Shown here one piece after another: positions 8,045-16,201 of a stretch of DNA of 64,000 nucleotides. Source of the DNA: Allopusillimonas lactea. Its GTDB lineage: Bacteria > Pseudomonadota > Gammaproteobacteria > Burkholderiales > Burkholderiaceae_B. How positions within the stretch are numbered: the stretch's first letter is position 1; the number at the start of each line of letters is the position of its first letter. The stretch is from contig NZ_JAJJOZ010000011.1 of assembly GCF_021653995.1 (NCBI RefSeq), positions 1-64,000 of the forward strand, given 5' to 3'. The notes below the pieces were generated by a model, which worked only from the letters and a program-made list of their open reading frames with translations, did no database searches and was not told the DNA's origin. A program made the position numbers and the translations under genes.

Positions 8045-8926
8045 TTGGCGACTGAATTGATCTTCATTGTCCAGCAGGTCGTCAACGGCCTGCTTCTGGG
8101 TTCGTACTATCTGCTGATTGCGCTGGGGCTGTCGATCATTTTCAGCCTGGGCGGCATCGTCAATCTGGCGCACGGTGCGTTCTACGCCATCGGCGCCTAT
8201 CTCATCGTTTCGCTCAGCGAACACCTGGGCTATGGCGTGGCGTTCATTGCATCGCCGCTGGTGGTGGCTGCCATCGGGATGATGATCGAGCGGCTGTTCT
8301 TTCGCCGCTTCTACCGTGCCGATCCTACCCTAAGCCTATTGTTCACTTTTGCGCTCTCCATGGTGATCGAGCAGGCGCTGAGGATGATCTTCGGTTCGTC
8401 GCCCTTGCCGTTTTCGGTGCCCAAGTTTGCGCACGGGATGGTGGTGATGGGCAGCTTCTTTTATCCCACCTATCGCATCGGCATGCTTGTCGTTGCGTTG
8501 GCCGCTATCACCGGCACCTGGTACCTGCTGAACCGGACAGCATTCGGCAAGATTGTCAAAGCCGGCATCAATGATCCGGATATGGTGCGAGCCTTGGGCA
8601 TTTCCCTCAATCCCATTATGACCGCCGTGTGTGGGATAGGCATAGGCTTGGCCGGCCTTGCCGGCGTGTTGCTGGCGCCGATTACCGGTGTACAGCCCGC
8701 CATGGGCCAGGAAATACTGACGGCGGCGTTTGTCGTGGTGGTCATCGGCGGGCTGGGCAGTTTCTGGGGTGTTGTGCTCGCTGCCGTACTTGTAGGGGTG
8801 ATCCGTGGGCTGACTTCCTATTTCTATCCGCCCGCGTCCGAAGCGTCGCTCTATTTATTGATGCTCATCATTTTGATTATGCGCCCGCGCGGTTTGCTGG
8901 GTGAACGCATAGAGCGCCTGGAGTAA
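8045..8926 (+). CDS. branched-chain-type ABC transporter permease (LivH family)
   Basis: A 293-residue inner-membrane permease with about eight hydrophobic segments. LivH landmarks are VNGLLLGSYYLLIALGLS at the N terminus, LAHGAFYAIGAY near residue 40, and GGLGSFWGVVLAAVLVG near 235. The start read here is TTG at 8045, preceded by CCGGAG eight bases upstream; no suitable ATG is present. It follows the binding protein by 93 bases and precedes the fused LivM-LivG-LivF gene by five bases, so these form one operon. Confidence 0.9.
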   Translation: MATELIFIVQQVVNGLLLGSYYLLIALGLSIIFSLGGIVNLAHGAFYAIGAYLIVSLSEHLGYGVAFIASPLVVAAIGMMIERLFFRRFYRADPTLSLLFTFALSMVIEQALRMIFGSSPLPFSVPKFAHGMVVMGSFFYPTYRIGMLVVALAAITGTWYLLNRTAFGKIVKAGINDPDMVRALGISLNPIMTAVCGIGIGLAGLAGVLLAPITGVQPAMGQEILTAAFVVVVIGGLGSFWGVVLAAVLVGVIRGLTSYFYPPASEASLYLLMLIILIMRPRGLLGERIERLE

Positions 8927-8931
8927 TACAG

Positions 8932-11442
8932 ATGTTCAAACAAGAACTAAGGGTACTCGCGCCTGTCGCCCTGGGCCTGGTTGTGCTGCCTGTCCTGCTG
9001 GGTTTGGGTGGCCTTACCTACAGCACCGCGGTTGAGTGCATTGTGCTGGCCATTGCCGCGCTGGCCTTGAATATCCTGCTGGGCTATACCGGCCTGGTTT
9101 CCTTCGGGCATGGCGCGTGGTTCGGCATCGGCGCCTACGCGATGGGTGTCCTGCAACTGCGCGTGTTTCCCGGCGGCACGCTGCTGCCATTGGTACTCGC
9201 GATTTTACTTGTCGCGGTAGTGTCGTTGGCGATTGGCCTATTGATTCTGCGCAGGCGCGGTGTTTACTTTTCACTGCTCACGCTGGCATTCGGCGCCTTG
9301 TGCTTTGCCGTGGCCTATCGCTGGACGGCGCTGACCGGTGGCGAGAACGGATTGGGTGGTATTGAGCGCAATACTGTGCTGGGTGTAGACCTGAACGACT
9401 CACTGGCCTTCTACGTATTCGTCTCCGTCATCGCCTTTGCCGTGGTGGCTGCGCTGCTGCGTCTGACGCTGTCTCCCTTCGGGGCCGTGCTCACAGCCAT
9501 TCGCGAAAACGAGTTGCGCACGCGCTTCATCGGTTTCAATGTTGATGCCTACAAACTGCTGGCATTCGTGGTCTCGGCATCCATCACCGGCCTGGCGGGC
9601 GCATTGTCGGTGCTCAGTCATCGCATCGCTTCGGCCGAGGCCATGTCGCTTGCGTTTTCCGGCGAGCTGCTGGCTATTGCACTGATCGGCGGCATGCGCA
9701 GTTTCTCGGGGCCGATCTGGGGGGCTTTGTTCTACATATTGTTCCGTGAATACTTGTCCATGTTCACGTCGGACTGGCTGCTGTATTTTGGCCTGGTGTT
9801 CATTTTCTTTATTCTGGTGACGCCATCAGGCCTGAATGGCCTGGCCCGAAGGCTGTACCGCATGATTGTGCCCGAGAAGCAGACGGGCGCGGCGATGGCC
9901 CAGCGCGTTACGGCCACAGACCCTTCGTTCTTCCCGTCGTTCCTGGCGGCGCAGCAGCCAGCCACGCTGCGTTGCGAGCAAGTGGGCAAGTCGTTCGGCG
10001 GTATCGCCGCTGTGCGGGACGTTAGTCTGAACGTACGGGGCAAAGGGGTGCACGCGCTGATCGGCCCTAATGGCGCGGGCAAGACATCACTGTTCAATCT
10101 GATATCCGGCATGTTCCCCGCCGATCGCGGCCACCTGAAGCTCGACGGTACGGTGCTCGACAAAAAGGGGCCCGATGAGATCTGCGCCAGCGGCTTGGCG
10201 CGCTCGTTCCAGATCACCAATCTTTTCAAGGGTCTCTCGGTACGCGAGAACCTGTGCTTGTCGGTGCTCAGCCGCGATCCGCACCGCTTCTCCATCTGGA
10301 AACGTCTGGACGGCCTGACCGCTACGCAGTCGCAGACTGACGAGTTGGTGAAGTATCTGGGGGTGCAGGGAATGGAGGGGGCCATTGCCGAAGATTTGTC
10401 ATATGGCGGACAGCGTGTCGTGGACATGGGGCTGGCCTTGGGCGCCGCGCCCCGCATCCTGTTGCTGGACGAGCCGCTGGCGGGGCTGGCGGCGGCCGAG
10501 CGCGACCGCATCGGAACACTGATCCGGCGCCTGGGGGACCGCATTGGCGTGCTGCTGGTCGAGCATGACGTGGACCGCGTCTTTGCTATGGCCGACACGA
10601 TCACGGTGATGAACCAAGGCAGCGTGCTGGTGGAGGGCGATGCGCAAACCGTCCGCGCCGATGCCCGCGTACACGAGATCTATATCGGCTCGGGCAGCGA
10701 AGCACTGGCCGCCAGTGTTCCCGAAAGCCGTCATGGTGAAGCGGTAACGCTGGCGGTAAGCGGGCTCGATGCCTTCTATGGCAAAAGCCACATCCTGGCA
10801 GACATTTCCTTCAAGGCGCACCAAGGCGAGATCATCGCGGTACTGGGCCGCAACGGGGCTGGCAAGTCCACGCTGCTCAAGAGTCTGCTGGGCCTGGCGC
10901 GCTTGGGGGCCGGCGAGATCGAGATCGGCGGCATGCGCACGCGCGCGCCTATCCCCGAGGCCATGGCCCGCCTGGGGATTGCCTTCGTGCCGCAGGGGCG
11001 GCGATTGTTTCCCGGCCTCACTGTGCGCGACAACCTGATGCTGGGCCGACTCAAGCGCCAAGGGCGAGGTGGCTGGAGCGACGAGGAAATCTTCCGGGTG
11101 TTCCCGCGCCTGGAGGAGCGTTACCACATTGATGCCACGCTGCTGTCGGGCGGCGAGCAGCAGATGGTGGCCATTGCGCGTGCGTTGGCCGGCCATGTCG
11201 AAGTGCTGCTGCTGGACGAGCCGTTCGAAGGCCTGTCGCCCGCCATGACCGAGGAGGTTTTCAATGCCATATTGCAGCTGAAGAACAGGCTCACCATCCT
11301 GATCGTCGATCACAACCTGGACTTGGCGTTGGCGCTCTCGGACACTGCGTTGGTGCTGGATCGCGGCCGCATTACACATCACGGCGAAGCGCGGCCGCTG
11401 CTGGTTGATCTGGATTTCCGGCGGGAAAAATTATGGGTCTGA
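8932..11442 (+). CDS. fused ABC permease-ATPase-ATPase (LivM-LivG-LivF triple fusion)
   Basis: This 836-residue protein joins three normally separate subunits. Residues about 1-315 are a LivM permease (hydrophobic segments; FGHGAWFGIGAYAMG near 55; GGENGLGGI). Residues about 340-590 are a LivG ATPase with Walker A GPNGAGKT (378-385), signature LSYGGQR, Walker B ILLLDEP and a downstream H-loop EHD. Residues about 605-836 are a LivF ATPase with Walker A GRNGAGKS (639-646), signature LSGGEQQ, LLLDEP and VDHN. The reading frame is continuous with no stop. LivM-LivG fusions are familiar in Burkholderiales; adding LivF in the same chain is less usual. With LivH it would complete the transporter. 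Confidence 0.92.
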   Translation: MFKQELRVLAPVALGLVVLPVLLGLGGLTYSTAVECIVLAIAALALNILLGYTGLVSFGHGAWFGIGAYAMGVLQLRVFPGGTLLPLVLAILLVAVVSLAIGLLILRRRGVYFSLLTLAFGALCFAVAYRWTALTGGENGLGGIERNTVLGVDLNDSLAFYVFVSVIAFAVVAALLRLTLSPFGAVLTAIRENELRTRFIGFNVDAYKLLAFVVSASITGLAGALSVLSHRIASAEAMSLAFSGELLAIALIGGMRSFSGPIWGALFYILFREYLSMFTSDWLLYFGLVFIFFILVTPSGLNGLARRLYRMIVPEKQTGAAMAQRVTATDPSFFPSFLAAQQPATLRCEQVGKSFGGIAAVRDVSLNVRGKGVHALIGPNGAGKTSLFNLISGMFPADRGHLKLDGTVLDKKGPDEICASGLARSFQITNLFKGLSVRENLCLSVLSRDPHRFSIWKRLDGLTATQSQTDELVKYLGVQGMEGAIAEDLSYGGQRVVDMGLALGAAPRILLLDEPLAGLAAAERDRIGTLIRRLGDRIGVLLVEHDVDRVFAMADTITVMNQGSVLVEGDAQTVRADARVHEIYIGSGSEALAASVPESRHGEAVTLAVSGLDAFYGKSHILADISFKAHQGEIIAVLGRNGAGKSTLLKSLLGLARLGAGEIEIGGMRTRAPIPEAMARLGIAFVPQGRRLFPGLTVRDNLMLGRLKRQGRGGWSDEEIFRVFPRLEERYHIDATLLSGGEQQMVAIARALAGHVEVLLLDEPFEGLSPAMTEEVFNAILQLKNRLTILIVDHNLDLALALSDTALVLDRGRITHHGEARPLLVDLDFRREKLWV

Positions 11443-11548
11443 TCGAGGGGGCGGCTACCGCCGTGAGTGTCGGCGTGAGCCGCGTACACGCCCTCGCGTA
11501 GGGGTATGCACATTCATCAATGCGTCACACTTTGCATAGAGGAACACA

Positions 11549-12331
11549 ATGTTTGAAAACATCAGTATGAAAGGCAGTAAGGTGCTCATCACAGCGGGTG
11601 CGAGCGGCCTGGGCCTGGAAATGGCGCGCGTATTCGTTGCCGAAGGCGCGCACGTGTTTGTTTGCGACGTGGACGAGGCAGCGCTGGCGGCGGTGCGCCA
11701 GGCGCTGCCGGGCGTTGCCACGCAAGTGGCCGATGTGTCCGATGAGGACAGCGTGGCCGCCCTGTTCGCGCAAGTGGCGCAAACGCTAGGGGGGCTTGAT
11801 GTGCTGATCAACAATGCCGGCATCGCGGGCCCCACGGGTTATGTAGAAACATTGAGCCGCGCCGATTGGGACCGCACACTGGCGGTCAACATTACTGGGC
11901 AGTTTCTGTGTGCGCGGTTGGCGATCCCAATGCTCAAGGCGTCGGCCGCCGGTGTGATCATCAACCTTTCATCGGCGGCGGGGCATCTGGGCTTTGCGGG
12001 CCGGTCGGCGTATTCCGCATCCAAATGGGCTGTCGTCGGCTTTACCAAGACGCTCGCCATTGAGCTGGGCCGTCACGGCATACGCGTGAACGCCATTTTA
12101 CCCGGCGCTGTCGAGGGGCCGCGCATCCGCGCCGTGATCGCTGCCAAGGCGCAAACGCTGGGCAAGCCGGTCGAGGAAGTTGCCGCGCAGTATGAAAATC
12201 AGGCCGCATTGGGCCGCATGGTAACTGCGCGTGACATCGCCAACATGGCGCTGTTTGCCGCCAGCCCTGCAGCGGGTAATGTGAGCGGCCAGGCGCTCGT
12301 GGTCGATGGCCACACACAGCAATTGGTCTGA
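11549..12331 (+). CDS. short-chain dehydrogenase/reductase (SDR)
   Basis: A 260-residue classical SDR that oxidises or reduces an alcohol/ketone with NAD(P). Seen are the cofactor motif TAGASGLG (residues about 14-21, with alanine where many have glycine), NNAG, the catalytic Y155 and K159 in YSASK, and a catalytic serine in NLSSAAG. D39-type acidic residues after the second strand (CDVDE) favour NAD. It lies 106 bases after the transporter gene and before the 3-hydroxyacid dehydrogenase and BKACE genes. Its substrate is unknown; a step in the same hydroxy-acid pathway is inferred. Confidence 0.88.
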   Translation: MFENISMKGSKVLITAGASGLGLEMARVFVAEGAHVFVCDVDEAALAAVRQALPGVATQVADVSDEDSVAALFAQVAQTLGGLDVLINNAGIAGPTGYVETLSRADWDRTLAVNITGQFLCARLAIPMLKASAAGVIINLSSAAGHLGFAGRSAYSASKWAVVGFTKTLAIELGRHGIRVNAILPGAVEGPRIRAVIAAKAQTLGKPVEEVAAQYENQAALGRMVTARDIANMALFAASPAAGNVSGQALVVDGHTQQLV

Positions 12332-12410
12332 ATCGCATCAACGAGGCGGCGCCACGGCCGGCCATATGACGGCGCGCCGGGCGCAGTCCAGCGACAACAC
12401 GGGGGTTAAT

Positions 12411-13340
12411 ATGAAAGTGGCTGTAGTAGGGGCTGGGCTGATCGGCCAGGCATGGGCGATTGTTTTCGCGCGCGGCGGCTGTGAGGTCAGTCTTTGGGAT
12501 GGCGATGCGGCGGCGTTGGCGCGCGCACAGACGATGATTGCTGAACTGGCCGCAACCTTGCAACAGAAGGGTCTGCTGGATGATGCTGCGGCTGTTGCCG
12601 CGCGTATCACCTCGGCGCAAAGCTTGGAGCAGGCGCTGATGGGGGCGCGATATGTGCAGGAAAACTTGCCTGAGCGTGTTGACGTCAAACGTGACATTTT
12701 CGCGCGCATGGATGCGCTGGCCGGCCCGGATACCGTGCTGGCCAGCTCCACCTCCAGCATCGCGGCCTCGGTGTTCACTGAGGGCCTGGCGGGCCGCGCA
12801 CGCTGCCTGGTTGCACATCCCGTCAACCCGCCGTATCTGGTGCCGGTGGTGGAACTGTGCGGTACGCCTTGGACCAGTGATGCAGCCATGGCTGCAGCCC
12901 GCACGCTCATGACAGAAGTCGGACAGAAACCGGTGACCATCAATAAAGAGCTGGAGGGTTTTGTGTTGAACCGCCTGCAGGGGGCTTTGTTGCGCGAAGC
13001 CTTCAGGCTGGTGGAGCAGGGCTATGTAAGTGCCGAGGACCTGGACGTTACAGTCAAGGACGGGCTGGGCCTGCGTTGGTCATTCATGGGCCCGTTCGAG
13101 ACCATAGACCTGAATGCCCCCGACGGCATACGGGACTATTGCCTGCGCTATGGCGGTATGTACACATCCATTGCCCGACAACAGACAGATACCGCGGCCT
13201 GGCCCGAAGCCTTGCTGGACGAGCTCGAGGCGCAGCGGCGTGCGCTGCTGCCGCAAGACCAGTTGCTGCAGCGCCGCCTGTGGCGCGACGAACGGTTGAT
13301 GGCGCTTATGCTGCACAAGCGCGAGCAGGACGAAACATAA
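12411..13340 (+). CDS. 3-hydroxyacid dehydrogenase, lambda-crystallin (CRYL1) / carnitine dehydrogenase-like
   Basis: A 309-residue NAD-dependent dehydrogenase of the 3-hydroxyacyl-CoA dehydrogenase superfamily. The Rossmann motif GAGLIG is at residues 7-12, the catalytic histidine is H136 in AHPVNPPYLVPVVE, and GFVLNRLQ carries the conserved asparagine. The HPVNPPY form, the FVLNRLQ segment and the overall length resemble lambda-crystallin / L-gulonate 3-dehydrogenase and L-carnitine dehydrogenase, which act on free hydroxy acids rather than CoA esters. ATG at 12411 was chosen over an upstream frame extension because it starts exactly at the Rossmann strand. It is followed by a BKACE gene, which would cleave the resulting 3-keto acid. 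Confidence 0.88.
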   Translation: MKVAVVGAGLIGQAWAIVFARGGCEVSLWDGDAAALARAQTMIAELAATLQQKGLLDDAAAVAARITSAQSLEQALMGARYVQENLPERVDVKRDIFARMDALAGPDTVLASSTSSIAASVFTEGLAGRARCLVAHPVNPPYLVPVVELCGTPWTSDAAMAAARTLMTEVGQKPVTINKELEGFVLNRLQGALLREAFRLVEQGYVSAEDLDVTVKDGLGLRWSFMGPFETIDLNAPDGIRDYCLRYGGMYTSIARQQTDTAAWPEALLDELEAQRRALLPQDQLLQRRLWRDERLMALMLHKREQDET

Positions 13341-13489
13341 TTACGCATGCCACAGGCGGCGGCGCTTTACATACGCGATACAACGCGATACGCAAGCAAA
13401 CAATGCCGTGCTGCAGGCATGCCGGTCATAAGGCAAGCATATACGCGAGCACGGTTTCAACACAGCATAGAGGAGCATCGTAGATCATC

Positions 13490-14422
13490 ATGGCCAGCAA
13501 AAAGAAAGTCATCATTACTTGCGCCGTTACCGGCGCCATTCATACGCCCAGCATGTCGCCGCACCTGCCGGTGACGGCAGACGAAATCGCCGATGCGGCC
13601 ATTGCGGCAGCGCAGGCCGGTGCGGCCATCCTGCACCTGCATGCACGCGACCCCAAGGACGGCCGGCCGACGCAGGACCCGGAGTACTTCCGGCCTTTCC
13701 TCAAGAAGATCAAGGCGGCCACCAATGCCGTCATCAACATTACCACTGGTGGCAGCCCCCACATGACGGTCGAAGAACGCATGCGTCCGGCCATGACATT
13801 CAAGCCCGAAGTGGCCTCGCTCAATATGGGCTCGATGAACTTCGGTCTGTTTCCCATGCTAGACCGCTTCAAGACCTTCGAGCATGAATGGGAGCGCCAG
13901 CATCTGGAGAACAGCCGCGACCTTATCTTCAAGAATACCTACAAAGATATTGAAACGATTCTGCGCAAGGGCAGCGAGAACGGTACGCGCTTCGAGTTCG
14001 AGTGCTACGACATCAGCCACTTGTACAACCTGGCGCACTTCATGGATCGTGGCCTGGTGCAAAGCCCGCCTTTCATTCAATCGGTATTCGGCATCCTGGG
14101 CGGCATTGGCCCCAACCCCGAAGACCTGATGCATATGCGCCGGACAGCCGACCGGCTGTTTGGCGACAATTACCAGTGGTCCATACTTGGGGCGGGGCGC
14201 AACCAGATACCTCTGGCCACCATGGGGGCGGCCATGGGTTCCAACGTCCGCGTCGGCCTTGAAGATTCGCTATGGATAGGCCCGGGGCAGCTCGCATCGT
14301 CCAATGCCGAACAGGTCAGTCGCATACGCACCATTCTCGAAGCCCTGAACCTTGAGGTTGCATCGCCTGACGACGCGCGCGCCATGCTCAAGCTCAAGGG
14401 CGGCAACCACGTTGATTTCTGA
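13490..14422 (+). CDS. beta-keto acid cleavage enzyme (BKACE, DUF849)
   Basis: A 310-residue Zn-dependent enzyme of the BKACE family, founder 3-keto-5-aminohexanoate cleavage enzyme. It condenses a beta-keto acid with acetyl-CoA, releasing acetoacetate (or acetoacetyl-CoA, depending on the member) and an acyl product. Zn ligands H49 and H51 are visible in HLHARD, and E258 sits in the conserved EDSLWIG block. It directly follows a 3-hydroxyacid dehydrogenase, a pairing known for carnitine and other hydroxy acids: the dehydrogenase makes the keto acid and BKACE cleaves it. The side-chain specificity cannot be read from sequence. Confidence 0.92.
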   Translation: MASKKKVIITCAVTGAIHTPSMSPHLPVTADEIADAAIAAAQAGAAILHLHARDPKDGRPTQDPEYFRPFLKKIKAATNAVINITTGGSPHMTVEERMRPAMTFKPEVASLNMGSMNFGLFPMLDRFKTFEHEWERQHLENSRDLIFKNTYKDIETILRKGSENGTRFEFECYDISHLYNLAHFMDRGLVQSPPFIQSVFGILGGIGPNPEDLMHMRRTADRLFGDNYQWSILGAGRNQIPLATMGAAMGSNVRVGLEDSLWIGPGQLASSNAEQVSRIRTILEALNLEVASPDDARAMLKLKGGNHVDF

Positions 14423-14470
14423 TCGCCGTGGCTTATGGCGGCATGACGGCGAGCAGGCAGCCGGCGTGCG

Positions 14471-15505
14471 CTAGCTGCTGTGCTGGCCCAGCCAGGCGGC
14501 GGCGCCCGTCAGCGCCGGCTGCTGGCTGCGGATCACATATACAGGTATCGCGGCCACGTAATGGCGAAAACGGCCTTTGTCTTCAAAGCGAGCGCGAAAT
14601 GGCGAGGCGGCGAAATAGCTGCCTAGTTTCTTGATGATTCCCCCGCCGATGTAAACCCCGCCTCGTGCGCCCAGCGTCACGGCAAGGTCGCTCGCAGCCG
14701 ATCCCAGCATGGCGCAAAAGGTGTCCAGAGCCTGGCGGCAGATAGGGGCGCCGCCTGCAATGGCGTGCTCGCTGATCTGGCTAGGGGTGTACGGTTGGCG
14801 CACCGCGCCGTGGTCCTCGCACAGGCATTCATAAATGAAGCGCAGGCCGGACCCGGATATTAGGCGTTCCTGCGAGACATGTCCGCCAAAGCGCTCGACA
14901 GCGTGGCGCCAGATCATCTCCTCGGTGTCATCAGCCGGTGCAAAGCGAGCATGGCCGCCTTCAGTCGCCAACGGCAGCCAGTTGCCGCGCGGCATAGGGA
15001 TCAGGGCCGAAACGCCTAGGCCAGTGCCCGGGCCCAGCAGGCCCAAAGGCGCACCGCGCGCACCGGGGCCACCGCCGACCTGCTCTAGCTCATCGGCAGG
15101 CAGATACGGCAAAGCCATCGCAAGCGCCGCGAAATCATTGAGTACATGCAATTGGGCCAGCCCGAGCGCCATACGCATCTGTTCGATCGAAAAGGCCCAG
15201 GGGCCGTTGGTCATTTTGACGTGATCGTCCAGGACCGGATTGGCAATGCCGATGGCTGCGCGCTGGACGCTGGGATTGCCCGCATCCGACAGGTATTGCC
15301 GAATGGCCGCCTCCAGCGTTGGATGCGCTCGGCTTTCCATTACCTGCACGGCATGGATGTCATTGACGCCCGTGCATAGCGCGAAGCGCGCATGGGTACC
15401 GCCAATGTCGGCAATCAGTTGGAGCGGACCGGTCCGTCCGGTGGGACGGGCCGCGTTTTGGGTAGCTGCACCGGTCGGAGCCGGGTCATGGGTGCCAGTA
15501 GACAT
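14471..15505 (-). CDS. glk: glucokinase (ROK-independent Glk family)
   Basis: A 344-residue ATP-dependent glucokinase. The phosphate-binding motif ADIGGTHARFAL lies near residue 35, with LNDFAALAMALPYL (catalytic aspartate) and the GPGTGLGVSAL motif. The ATG at 15505 (MSTGTHDP) was chosen; it overlaps the end of pgl by 20 bases and leaves a roughly 25-residue variable leader before the kinase domain. The frame remains open to 15580. It is the last gene of zwf-pgl-glk and supplies glucose 6-phosphate for that route. Confidence 0.92.
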   Translation of the reverse strand: MSTGTHDPAPTGAATQNAARPTGRTGPLQLIADIGGTHARFALCTGVNDIHAVQVMESRAHPTLEAAIRQYLSDAGNPSVQRAAIGIANPVLDDHVKMTNGPWAFSIEQMRMALGLAQLHVLNDFAALAMALPYLPADELEQVGGGPGARGAPLGLLGPGTGLGVSALIPMPRGNWLPLATEGGHARFAPADDTEEMIWRHAVERFGGHVSQERLISGSGLRFIYECLCEDHGAVRQPYTPSQISEHAIAGGAPICRQALDTFCAMLGSAASDLAVTLGARGGVYIGGGIIKKLGSYFAASPFRARFEDKGRFRHYVAAIPVYVIRSQQPALTGAAAWLGQHSS

Positions 15506-16190
15506 CGATGGGAACTCCTGTATGCGCAACGACATAGCTGACCGGCAGCGCCGGGTCGGGGGCGCGCTGCGCGCGTTCAAGCACGGCGCGCTTGTGACTG
15601 CCCGAAATCAGCAGCACAATGCGCCCGGCGGACAGGATCGCGGCCAGTGTCATGCTGATCCGGTCATGGGGGGCGGCAGGTGGTGTTACCCGTAGATAAC
15701 GGCAAGGATTTGCCGGGTTCAGCCCGGCCCGCAGCTGCGCCGCGCCCGGAAACAACGAAGCGGTGTGCCCGTCCTCGCCCATGCCCAGCATGACCACGGA
15801 TAGCGGGCTGTCGAGCTGGTTGGCATGGGCAACGCAGGCATCGATGTCCGCGGGGTTGGATACCAACCCCGTGAAACGGGCGTAGGCGGCGTGACCGCGC
15901 AACAAATATGAGCGTGCCAGCCGTTCATTGCTGTCGGGGTGGGTGGGCGGTACGAAGCGGTCGTCCACCAGTGTGATCTGCACGGCGTGCCAAGGCAGCG
16001 GAGTTTGGGACAGTTCGTCAAATGCGCCAACCGGAGACCGCCCGCCCGAGACAGCCAGCCCGGCGCGGCCCCTGGCGGAAATGGCACTCGTCAGGGTATC
16101 GGCAACCATGCCGGCCAAGGCTCGGGCGCAGTCCGATTGTGTATCGAACTCATGCCAGATAATCTGCGGGGAAGGCGAGGCGCCGGTCAT
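15486..16190 (-). CDS. pgl: 6-phosphogluconolactonase
   Basis: A 234-residue cytosolic enzyme of the DevB/Pgl family that hydrolyses 6-phosphogluconolactone to 6-phosphogluconate. Visible motifs are LAVSGGRSPVGAF (sugar-phosphate binding), VDDRFVPPTHPDSNERL, LGMGEDGHTASLFPG and MTLAAILSA. It starts 11 bases after the zwf stop and overlaps glk by 20 bases, so the three genes are one transcript. Confidence 0.95.
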   Translation of the reverse strand: MTGASPSPQIIWHEFDTQSDCARALAGMVADTLTSAISARGRAGLAVSGGRSPVGAFDELSQTPLPWHAVQITLVDDRFVPPTHPDSNERLARSYLLRGHAAYARFTGLVSNPADIDACVAHANQLDSPLSVVMLGMGEDGHTASLFPGAAQLRAGLNPANPCRYLRVTPPAAPHDRISMTLAAILSAGRIVLLISGSHKRAVLERAQRAPDPALPVSYVVAHTGVPIDVYWHP

Positions 16191-16201
16191 CGTCGGTCTC
16201 C

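Noticed and set aside
6566..8224. 552-codon open frame on the minus strand opposite the transporter binding protein
   Set aside because: It is antisense to a clear LivK-type gene and the start of LivH, has no recognisable domain, and long antisense frames are expected at this GC content.
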